A stretch of 64,000 nucleotides of DNA, taken from NCBI RefSeq assembly GCF_001424905.1, contig NZ_LMCU01000001.1:1729480-1793479 (forward strand), written 5' to 3'. The translations under genes and the position numbers were made by a program. Of this stretch, positions 23,977 through 30,968 are shown in pieces; within the stretch, counting starts at the first letter, position 1; the number at the start of each line of letters is the position of its first letter. This DNA is from Leifsonia sp. Root112D2. Its GTDB lineage: Bacteria > Actinomycetota > Actinomycetes > Actinomycetales > Microbacteriaceae. Below the pieces are notes generated by a model. It saw only the letters and a program-made list of their open reading frames with translations, was not told where the DNA came from and did not search any database.

Positions 23977-25565
23977 GCGCCCCCAGCCAGGATCCCTCTC
24001 TCTACCGCGTGCGCGACGTCGTGCCTATCACGCGCGCGCTGATCTCCGTCAGCGACAAATCCGGCCTGCTCGAGCTGGCGGCGGCGCTCTCCGCGGCGGG
24101 CGTCGAGATGGTCTCCACGGGGTCGACCGCCGCGAAGATTCGCGACGCGGGCTTCGAGGTGACGGATGTCGCGGCCCTCACGGGGTTCCCCGAATCCCTC
24201 GACGGCAGGGTGAAGACGCTGCATCCTGCGGTGCACGCCGGACTGCTCGCCGACCTGCGTCTCGAGTCGCACGAACAGCAGCTGGCCGAGCTGGGCATTG
24301 CGGCGTTCCAACTGGTGGTCGTCAACCTGTATCCGTTCGCCGAGACTGTGGCATCCGGCGCCTCGGAGGATGACACGGTCGAGCAGATCGACATCGGCGG
24401 GCCTTCCATGGTGCGCGCCTCGGCCAAGAACTACGCGAATGTCGCCGTGGTGGTCTCGCCATCCGGTTACGAGGAGATCGCCTCGGCGCTGGCCGCCGGG
24501 GGAACCACACTGGAGCAGCGCAAGGCGCTTGCCGTCGCGGCCTTTCGGCACACCGCAAGCTACGACGTGAATGTGGCCACCTGGCTCGGCGGCACGGTCT
24601 CGAGCGATGCCGGTGACACGGGCTTTGCGGGCTGGATCGGCGGCTACTGGAACCGCGCGAGCATTCTGCGCTACGGCGAGAACTCGCACCAGCGCGGCGC
24701 CCTCTACGAGCAGGGCTTCGGGCTGCCCGGCATCGCCCAGGCCGAGCAGCTGCACGGCAAGGCTATGTCGTACAACAACTACGTCGATGCCGACGCCGCC
24801 CTGCGCGCGGCATACGACTTCGATGAGACCGCGGTGGCGGTCATCAAGCACGCCAACCCGTGTGGCATCGCCGTCGGCGACGATATTGCGGATGCGCACC
24901 GCAAGGCTCACGCCTGCGACCCGGTGTCGGCCTACGGCGGCGTGATAGCGGCCAACCGCACCGTGACCCTGGCGATGGCCGAGACGGTGAAAGACATCTT
25001 CACCGAGGTGCTCGTGGCCCCCGACTTCGAGCCGGATGCGCTCGAGCTGCTCTCCACCAAGAAGAACCTGCGGCTGCTGCGCCTGCCCGCCGGCTACGAC
25101 CGAGCCATGGAGGAGATGCGGCAGATCTCCGGCGGCATGCTCGTGCAGAGTCGCGACAACTTTGACGACTTCAGTTCGGACGGCTGGCAGCTTGTCGCAG
25201 GAGACGAGGCGGATGCCGCGACGCGCGCCGACCTCGAGTTCGCGTGGAAGGCGTGCCGGGCCGTGAAGTCCAACGCGATCCTGCTCGCGCACGACGGCGC
25301 ATCCGTCGGGGTGGGCATGGGCCAGGTGAACCGTGTGGACTCGTGTGCGCTCGCCATCACGAGGGCCGGTGAGCGCGTGACCGGCTCGGTCGCGGCATCA
25401 GACGCCTTCTTCCCGTTCGCGGATGGCGCCCAACTGCTCATCGACGCCGGCGTCCGCGCAATAGTGCAGCCCGGCGGCTCGATTCGCGACGAGGAGGTCG
25501 TCGCCGCGGCGACGGCGGCCGGCGTCACGATGTACTTCACGGGCGAGCGCCACTTCTACCACTGA
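23973..25565 (+). CDS. purH: Bifunctional AICAR transformylase/IMP cyclohydrolase
   Basis: 530-residue enzyme for the last two steps of IMP synthesis. N-terminal MGS-like IMP cyclohydrolase domain from about residue 20 (ALISVSDKSGLLEL, LTGFPESLDGRVKTLHP), then the AICAR transformylase domain with ILRYGENSHQRGALY and the KHANPCG active-site Lys-His pair. Standard length. The ATG overlaps the purN stop. The 3' end runs into an inverted-repeat element (25591-25679) that separates it from the convergent lrp gene. Confidence 0.96.
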   Translation: MSAPSQDPSLYRVRDVVPITRALISVSDKSGLLELAAALSAAGVEMVSTGSTAAKIRDAGFEVTDVAALTGFPESLDGRVKTLHPAVHAGLLADLRLESHEQQLAELGIAAFQLVVVNLYPFAETVASGASEDDTVEQIDIGGPSMVRASAKNYANVAVVVSPSGYEEIASALAAGGTTLEQRKALAVAAFRHTASYDVNVATWLGGTVSSDAGDTGFAGWIGGYWNRASILRYGENSHQRGALYEQGFGLPGIAQAEQLHGKAMSYNNYVDADAALRAAYDFDETAVAVIKHANPCGIAVGDDIADAHRKAHACDPVSAYGGVIAANRTVTLAMAETVKDIFTEVLVAPDFEPDALELLSTKKNLRLLRLPAGYDRAMEEMRQISGGMLVQSRDNFDDFSSDGWQLVAGDEADAATRADLEFAWKACRAVKSNAILLAHDGASVGVGMGQVNRVDSCALAITRAGERVTGSVAASDAFFPFADGAQLLIDAGVRAIVQPGGSIRDEEVVAAATAAGVTMYFTGERHFYH

Positions 25566-25590
25566 GGCCTTCCACTCCTCCGCACCCGCT

Positions 25591-25679
25591 GGTTGAGGAG
25601 AGGTCGACGAAGGAGGCCTCGTCTCGAAACCAAGGGTGCGCGGCTCGGTTTCGAGACGCTCGTTCCTCGCTCCTCAACC
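25591..25679. repeat. Inverted-repeat element, copy 1 (GGTTGAGGAG/GTCTCGAAACC family)
   Basis: Left arm begins GGTTGAGGAG and ends GTCTCGAAACC (25591-25631). Right arm begins GGTTTCGAGAC and ends CTCCTCAACC (25648-25679). The arm ends are perfect complements, giving a long imperfect hairpin with a 16-nt loop. It lies between convergent purH and lrp and could terminate both. The right arm supplies the lrp stop codon. A second copy with arms in the opposite order is at 52405-52492. Confidence 0.8.
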
Positions 25680-26153
25680 TGCGGAGGCCTGGCCGAGCAG
25701 GGCGGTCGTGCGGAACGGGATGAGGTCGCGCAGCACGAGTGAGGTCGAGGTGCGCCGAATGCCGGGGCACGCCAGAATCTCCTGGCTCACCCGATACATG
25801 TCATCAGGATCTCGCGCCACCACCTGTAGAAACAGGTCGCTCTCGCCGGAGATCGCCGCGCACTCCAGCACCTCGGCGATCTGCGCGAGCGAATCCATCG
25901 CGGCGGGGAATTCGGTCTGGTCCAGCTCCGCCGTGATGATGGCGCGCATGGGCCGGCCGAGGGCATCCGGGGGCACGCGCACACTGTTCGGCAGCAGCGT
26001 GCCGTCGGAGGCGAGCCGCTCGAGTCGAGACTGCACGGTTCCGCGGGCCAGGCCCAGGCGCTGCGCGAGCAACACCACGGGAACCCGCGGGTCGTCTTCG
26101 AGCGCGAGCAGGATGCGACGGTCGGTGGCGTCGAGAGTGGGCACAGTGCACAT
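25674..26153 (-). CDS. Lrp/AsnC family transcriptional regulator
   Basis: 159-residue Lrp-type regulator. N-terminal helix-turn-helix (LDATDRRILLALEDDPRVPVVLLAQRLGLARGTVQSRLERL) and C-terminal RAM/AsnC ligand domain (CAAISGESDLFLQVVARDPDDMYR). Divergent from leucine dehydrogenase with a 94-bp shared region carrying an AT-rich inverted repeat, so it most likely senses a branched-chain amino acid and controls that gene and itself. The last codons read into the repeat element: the TGA comes from its GGTTGAG arm end, implying that the native C-terminus was altered by insertion of the element. Confidence 0.9.
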   Translation of the reverse strand: MCTVPTLDATDRRILLALEDDPRVPVVLLAQRLGLARGTVQSRLERLASDGTLLPNSVRVPPDALGRPMRAIITAELDQTEFPAAMDSLAQIAEVLECAAISGESDLFLQVVARDPDDMYRVSQEILACPGIRRTSTSLVLRDLIPFRTTALLGQASAG

Positions 26154-26160
26154 CCAATTC

Positions 26161-26199
26161 GCATAAACTGACGGATGACTTGATCATATTGCCTTATGC
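26161..26199. promoter_or_regulatory. Lrp-type operator region between lrp and leucine dehydrogenase
   Basis: GCATAA (26161-26166) and TTATGC (26194-26199) form a 6-bp inverted repeat flanking a central TGATCA (26181-26186) in an unusually AT-rich stretch. The size and AT-richness suit an Lrp octamer site controlling both divergent genes. Confidence 0.45.
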
Positions 26200-26247
26200 C
26201 CTGTGTCGCACTTGCGCAGATCGCCGCATTGTATTGAGATCAGCATC

Positions 26248-27342
26248 ATGGATGCCCACTCCGCCCAGAACATCGACCTGCTCGCCACCACCGGCGACGC
26301 TCTGCCGCACGAACGCCTTCTCGTGGTGAAGGGGCCGCGCAGTGGCCTCACCATGAGCCTCGCGGTGCACTCCACCACACTCGGTCCGGCGCTCGGCGGA
26401 TGCCGCCTGTGGCACTACGACAACTGGGTCGAGGCCGTCAACGACTCCCTGCGCCTGGCCGAGGGCATGACCCTCAAGAATGCGGCGGCGGGACTCAACC
26501 GTGGCGGTGGCAAAACCGTGATCTACCTGCCCACCGGAACGGTGCTCGACGCCGAGCAGCGTCGTGACGCCATGCTCGATCTCGGCGACGCCATCGAGAG
26601 CCTCGGCGGTGCGTACATGACCGCGGAAGACGTCGGCACCAGCGCCGAGGACATGGCCGTCGTCGCCAGCCGCACTGCACACGTCTGCGGCCTGCCCTCG
26701 GCGGATGGCGGCGTGGGTGAGCCCAGCGACGCAACGGCCGCGGGCGTCTATGCCGCGCTGCTCGCGACCCTCGACGAGGCATTCGACAGCCGCGAGGTTG
26801 CCGGCCGTCACTTCATCGTTCTCGGTCTCGGCCACGTGGGCTCATTGATCGCCACACGCCTCGCCGCCGCGGGCGCACAACTCACCGTCACCGACGTCAA
26901 CCCGGCCAAGCGCGAGTTCGCCACGACGCTCGGCGCGAGTTGGGTCGAGCCGGATGCGGCGCACCGGGTGCAGGCCGACGTCTTCGTGCCGGCCGGCGTC
27001 GGCGGCGTGCTCACCGACGAGGTCATCGACGCCCTGCGCGTGCGAGCCGTCGTAGGCCCCGCCAACAACCAGCTCGCGCGCCGTGACGGAGCCGCGCGCC
27101 TGGCCGCGCGCGGCATCCTGTGGGCCCCGGACTTCGTGGTGAACGCGGGCGGGGTCATCTTCCTGGCGATGATGAACGAGGAACAGCCCTCGATCGAGGT
27201 GACGAATGCGCGCATCGAGGCCATCGGCGAAACAGTTGCGCACATCTTCGCCGACGCGAAGCAGCGTGGCATCACGACCCTCGTCGCGGCCGAGGAGATC
27301 GCGGCGGCGCGACTCGGAAAACTCATAGACATCGTCCGGTAG
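26248..27342 (+). CDS. Leucine/valine-type amino acid dehydrogenase (Glu/Leu/Phe/Val DH family)
   Basis: 364-residue NAD-dependent oxidative deaminase. LGPALGGCRLW, the catalytic Lys pair in MTLKNAA (Lys77) and NRGGGKTV (Lys89), and the nucleotide fold VLGLGHVGSLIATRL fit leucine dehydrogenase rather than the longer glutamate enzymes; length is also right. It converts branched-chain amino acids to 2-keto acids. ATG at 26248 chosen by family alignment. No strong ribosome site is seen. Divergent from lrp. Its TAG stop is at the same time the first half of the -10 hexamer of the next gene. Confidence 0.87.
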   Translation: MDAHSAQNIDLLATTGDALPHERLLVVKGPRSGLTMSLAVHSTTLGPALGGCRLWHYDNWVEAVNDSLRLAEGMTLKNAAAGLNRGGGKTVIYLPTGTVLDAEQRRDAMLDLGDAIESLGGAYMTAEDVGTSAEDMAVVASRTAHVCGLPSADGGVGEPSDATAAGVYAALLATLDEAFDSREVAGRHFIVLGLGHVGSLIATRLAAAGAQLTVTDVNPAKREFATTLGASWVEPDAAHRVQADVFVPAGVGGVLTDEVIDALRVRAVVGPANNQLARRDGAARLAARGILWAPDFVVNAGGVIFLAMMNEEQPSIEVTNARIEAIGETVAHIFADAKQRGITTLVAAEEIAAARLGKLIDIVR

Positions 27343-27345
27343 TCT
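27340..27345 (+). promoter_or_regulatory. -10 hexamer TAGTCT overlapping a stop codon
   Basis: TAGTCT 6 nt before the GTG of the dimethylarginine hydrolase fusion. Its TAG is the leucine dehydrogenase stop codon. Confidence 0.45.
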
Positions 27346-27351
27346 CGCAGC

Positions 27352-28602
27352 GTGAGTGAAACCGCTGCGCCCGTGCCCGCATCCGTCAGCCCGTCGCAGG
27401 GGAGCGGTTACCTGCAGAGGGTGATCGCCTCGCTACTCACCGCACTGGTTGTGGCGTTCGTGGCGTTCGCCGTGAACGTGCTCATGCTGTTCGGTGCCAA
27501 CGGCGCCTCGTGGGCGGCCCTCGTGAGCCTCAGCGACTACTTCGCGCTCGGCACCGTGATTGTCTTCGTGCTGCTGTTCATCGCGATTCTGCTCGGCGCC
27601 CTGTCGCGGTGGTACGTCACCCTTATCGCCGGCGTCCTTGCCGGCGCAATCGGTGCTCTGCTGGGCAGCGTGTTGAAGGTCGACGGAGGCTCGATCACCT
27701 CGGCGCTCATCGGGCCACTTTTTGCGACGCTCGGTGGCATCAATCTGATCACCTGGCTTGCCGTCACGGTGGTGTTCGTCTTTCTCGCTCCGCCACTGTA
27801 CGCGGCGATTCTGCGGCGTGCCGGCCGCGGTGTAGCATCCGGTCGCCGGGTGGCGTTCGTGCGCCTGCCCGCCTCGAACCTGGCCGACGGCCTGACAACG
27901 CACATCGACCGCGTGGCGATCGACGCCGAGTTGGCGGACGCGCAGTGGGACGCCTATGTCGCGGCCTTCGTGGCCGCAGGCTGGACGCCCGTCGAGGTCG
28001 CTCCCGCCGATGACCTGGCCGACTCCGTGTTCGTCGAAGACACGGCCGTCGTGCTGGGTGACACCGCCATTATCACGAGCCCCGGCGCCGAGTCGCGTCG
28101 CGACGAAACCAGCGGCACCGAGGCCAAGCTCAGCGAATACGCGCTCCGCATCACGCGCATCGAGCAGCCCGGCACGCTCGAGGGCGGCGACGTTCTGCAG
28201 GTGGGCAAGACCGTCTACGTGGGCCGCGGCGGGCGTACGAATGCCGAGGGCATTCGCCAGTTGCGTGCCATCGCCGGGCCGCTCGGCTACATCGTGATAG
28301 CCGTGCCCGTCACGAAGGCGCTGCACCTCAAGAGCGCCGTGACCGCGCTGCCCGACGGCACCGTCATCGGCCACCCCTCGCTGGTGGATGATCCCGGCCT
28401 GTTCGAGCGGTTCCTGCCGGTTCCCGAGGTCGCCGGCGCACAGGTCAACGTTCTCGGCCACGACACCGTGATGATCTCGGCCAGCGCACCTGAGTCGGCG
28501 GCGCTCATCGAAGACCTCGGCTACCGTGTGATCCGAGTCGACATCAGCGAGTTCGAGAAGCTCGAGGGCTGCGTCACCTGCCTCTCGATTCGCCTCGACT
28601 AG
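27352..28602 (+). CDS. ddaH: Membrane-anchored dimethylarginine dimethylaminohydrolase (DDAH) fusion
   Basis: 416 residues in two parts. Residues 21-48, 60-84, 88-108 and 114-152 are hydrophobic segments (at least four membrane spans). From about residue 163 there is a complete DDAH-type guanidino-modifying domain: FVRLPASNLADGL, VFVEDTAVV, GTLEGGDVLQVG, the catalytic His325 in ALHLKSAV, and the C-terminal Cys410 in TCLSIRL (Cys407 nearby). DDAH hydrolyses methylated arginine to citrulline and methylamine. Known bacterial DDAHs are soluble proteins of about 255-260 residues, so the membrane half is an addition. GTG start, leaderless promoter, 9 nt after leucine dehydrogenase, suggesting linked nitrogen catabolism. 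Confidence 0.82.
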   Translation: MSETAAPVPASVSPSQGSGYLQRVIASLLTALVVAFVAFAVNVLMLFGANGASWAALVSLSDYFALGTVIVFVLLFIAILLGALSRWYVTLIAGVLAGAIGALLGSVLKVDGGSITSALIGPLFATLGGINLITWLAVTVVFVFLAPPLYAAILRRAGRGVASGRRVAFVRLPASNLADGLTTHIDRVAIDAELADAQWDAYVAAFVAAGWTPVEVAPADDLADSVFVEDTAVVLGDTAIITSPGAESRRDETSGTEAKLSEYALRITRIEQPGTLEGGDVLQVGKTVYVGRGGRTNAEGIRQLRAIAGPLGYIVIAVPVTKALHLKSAVTALPDGTVIGHPSLVDDPGLFERFLPVPEVAGAQVNVLGHDTVMISASAPESAALIEDLGYRVIRVDISEFEKLEGCVTCLSIRLD

Positions 28603-28744
28603 CGGCCCGGGCCGTCCGTCCGTCACTGAATAGCGGATGCCGCGCTCGGCGCGCCGCTCCTGCTCGCGCGACACGCGACATCCGCCCCGCAGCTCCGCCG
28701 TCCGGCGAATCGCTCACGCCGATCGGCGAAGTTGCGGCGCAGTC

Positions 28745-28772
28745 TTGCACACGGCTGCCGGTGCGGTATAGC
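28745..28772 (+). promoter_or_regulatory. Promoter TTGCAC-N16-TATAGC
   Basis: -35 at 28745-28750 and -10 at 28767-28772. Transcription would start near 28779, giving about 340 nt of leader before the exporter ATG. Confidence 0.5.
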
Positions 28773-28873
28773 CTGTAGGGCTGCCATGTGCGAGTTGCCG
28801 ATACGGCCCTCGCGTGTGATTGCCGCGTCGTTACAGACGGTGCTGTGAAGCCGACAAATACCGGGAGTGTGTC

Positions 28874-28960
28874 ATGACAGAGACAGAGAATATCCAGACC
28901 GCTGCGTGTGCGGTTCGGGGTGCTGTCTTCGGCATCCCCGCGCTCACGCCAGCCGGGTAA
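28874..28960 (+). CDS. Possible 28-residue leader peptide upstream of the ABC exporter
   Basis: Short ORF starting MTETENIQTAACAV and ending ALTPAG, with GGAG (28863-28866) 7 nt before its ATG, a better ribosome site than the exporter gene has. Not similar to anything I recognise. Its place between a promoter and a drug-type ABC exporter invites comparison with leader-peptide attenuators such as bmrB-bmrCD of Bacillus, but no terminator/antiterminator pair is evident. Confidence 0.3.
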   Translation: MTETENIQTAACAVRGAVFGIPALTPAG

Positions 28961-29117
28961 AGGCCGCCAGAGACTCACACTTCGGCGCAGCTCGCGCCGC
29001 TCACGACGTCGGATCGTCCCTCGAGGCGACCGACCTCTCGCATCCCGCGGAATCGGAACGTTTCACCTTTCCGGGCGCTCATACATTCATCACCATCACA
29101 GAAACTTGAGTTCACCT

Positions 29118-30968
29118 ATGTCTGCCCCCGCTGACCACCAGCATCCGCTCATAGTCGAGCCCGCAACCGCGGCTCGACCGGGAACGGTGCGCACGCTCAT
29201 GCGCATCTTCCCGTTCGCGAAGAGCGCGCTGCCGCGCATCTGCCTCGGCATGGTCGCCGCCTTGCTCGCCAGTCTCGTCGCGCTCGCCATCCCCCAGGTT
29301 CTGGGCTGGCTCGTCGACGGTCCGCTCTCCAGCGGTGACACCGCGCAGGTGTGGCCCGCCGTGATGATCGTCATCGGCCTCGGCGCCGGTGAGGCCGTGT
29401 TCATCGCGCTGCGCCGCTGGTTGGTGCTCACGCCCGGCACCCACATCGAGGCGAAGATGCGCAACGCGCTCTACGCGCGGCTGCAGGATCTGCCGGTGAA
29501 CTTTCACGACCGCTGGCCCAGCGGCCAGTTGCTCTCGCGCGCCGTCAGCGACCTCAACCTCATTCGCCGCTGGCTCTCGTTCGGCATCGTGCTGTTCGTG
29601 GTCAACATCCTCACCATCGTGGCCGGCTTCATCATTCTGATCAGCTGGAACTGGGTGCTCGGCCTCATCTTCTTCGTCTGCTCGATTCCGCTGTGGATCT
29701 TCGGCTTCGTGTTCGAGGGAAAGTACTCGGTGATAGCGCGCCGTAGCCAGGACCAGGCCGGCGACCTGGCGACGGCCGTGGAAGAGTCGGTTCACGGCAT
29801 CCGCGTGCTGAAGGCGTTCGGGCGCGGCAAGTACGCCCTCAAGAACTTCGCCTCGCAGGCCGAGCAACTGCGCGGCACCGAGATCGAGAAGGCCAAGGCC
29901 ATTGCCGGCCTGTGGCTGTGGCTGTTGCTGATTCCCGATGTTGCCTTCGGCATCTGTCTCATCGTGGGTGTCTGGTTCGTGTCACAGGGCGAGATGACCA
30001 CGGGCAACCTGGTGGCGTTCTTCGCCACCGCGACGGTGCTGCGCTTTCCGGTGGAGTCCATCGGATTCCTGCTGTCGATGACCTTCGACACCCGCACCGC
30101 CGCCGACCGCTTCTTCGACGTGATGGACACGGTGAACACCATCACCGACCCCGAGCAGCCGAAGCGCATCGAGAATCCGCGCGGCGAACTCGTCTTCGAC
30201 GACCTGCACTTTCGTTACCAGGACTCGCCGGATCGTTTCGGCGATCTGCTCGACGGCGTGAGCCTGACGGTGCAGCCCGGAGAGACCATGGCCCTGGTGG
30301 GGCTCACCGGATGCGGCAAGTCCACGCTCACCGCCCTGACGACCCGCCTGTACGACGTCACCGGTGGCGCCGTGAAGATCGACGGCGTCGACGTGCGCGA
30401 TCTCACGCGCGTCGACCTGCGCCGGGCCATAGCAATGGCCTTCGAAGACGCCACACTGTTCTCGGCGTCGGTGCGCGAAAACGTGCTGCTCGGTCGTGAC
30501 GACATCGCTCTCGATTCGGCAGAAGCGGATGCGGTGCTCACTGAGGCACTCGAGGTCGCGCAGGCCGGTTTCGTCTACGAGTTGCCGGAGGGCATCGAGA
30601 CGAAGGTCGGCGAGGAGGGGCTGAGCCTCTCCGGTGGCCAGCGCCAGCGCCTCGCGCTCGCGCGCGCCGTTGCGGCGAACCCGAGCGTGCTGGTGCTCGA
30701 CGACCCGCTCTCCGCTCTGGATGTCGACACCGAGGCGCTCGTGGAGGCTGCACTTCGCCGGGTGCTCGCATCCACCACAGCGCTGATCGTGGCGCACCGC
30801 CCGTCGACCGTCATGCTCGCGGATCGCGTGGCGCTCATGCAAGACGGCCGCATCACGGCCGTCGGGCGGCACAGCGAACTGCTGGCCACCAACGAGCACT
30901 ACCGCTTCGTCATCTCCAGCCTGGAGGACGAACAGGACGAACAGATTCTTCAGGAGGTGAACCTGTGA
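29118..30968 (+). CDS. ABC exporter subunit with degenerate ATPase site (heterodimer half 1)
   Basis: 616-residue half-transporter: six-span exporter membrane domain (about 45-335) and C-terminal ATPase. Walker A GLTGCGKST from residue 395, signature LSGGQ at 504-508, Walker B VLVLDD with Asp528 followed by Asp529 where the catalytic Glu should be, and the switch His in IVAHRPST. An Asp at that place marks the non-hydrolytic site of asymmetric heterodimeric exporters. ATG at 29118 chosen; upstream in-frame sequence is leader. GTGA overlap with the partner gene. Substrate unknown; multidrug or lipid export is inferred from family. Confidence 0.88.
   Translation: MSAPADHQHPLIVEPATAARPGTVRTLMRIFPFAKSALPRICLGMVAALLASLVALAIPQVLGWLVDGPLSSGDTAQVWPAVMIVIGLGAGEAVFIALRRWLVLTPGTHIEAKMRNALYARLQDLPVNFHDRWPSGQLLSRAVSDLNLIRRWLSFGIVLFVVNILTIVAGFIILISWNWVLGLIFFVCSIPLWIFGFVFEGKYSVIARRSQDQAGDLATAVEESVHGIRVLKAFGRGKYALKNFASQAEQLRGTEIEKAKAIAGLWLWLLLIPDVAFGICLIVGVWFVSQGEMTTGNLVAFFATATVLRFPVESIGFLLSMTFDTRTAADRFFDVMDTVNTITDPEQPKRIENPRGELVFDDLHFRYQDSPDRFGDLLDGVSLTVQPGETMALVGLTGCGKSTLTALTTRLYDVTGGAVKIDGVDVRDLTRVDLRRAIAMAFEDATLFSASVRENVLLGRDDIALDSAEADAVLTEALEVAQAGFVYELPEGIETKVGEEGLSLSGGQRQRLALARAVAANPSVLVLDDPLSALDVDTEALVEAALRRVLASTTALIVAHRPSTVMLADRVALMQDGRITAVGRHSELLATNEHYRFVISSLEDEQDEQILQEVNL

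Larger units (their letters stand above)
28603..29117 (+). promoter_or_regulatory. Long untranslated leader/control region of the ABC exporter pair
   Basis: 515 bp without an established gene. It contains a promoter (28745-28772), a 28-codon ORF with a good ribosome site (28874-28960), and a 6-bp hairpin CGGCGC-N5-GCGCCG (28983-28999). The in-frame extension of the exporter ORF through this region is Arg-rich with no membrane or domain character, so I treat it as leader. A 5' leader of about 340 nt is unusual in this window. Confidence 0.5.

Noticed and set aside
28908..29117. N-terminal extension of the first ABC exporter gene, containing a run of four His codons
   Set aside because: Arg-rich, no conserved exporter sequence; a histidine attenuator was considered but the gene is not biosynthetic and no terminator pair is seen.
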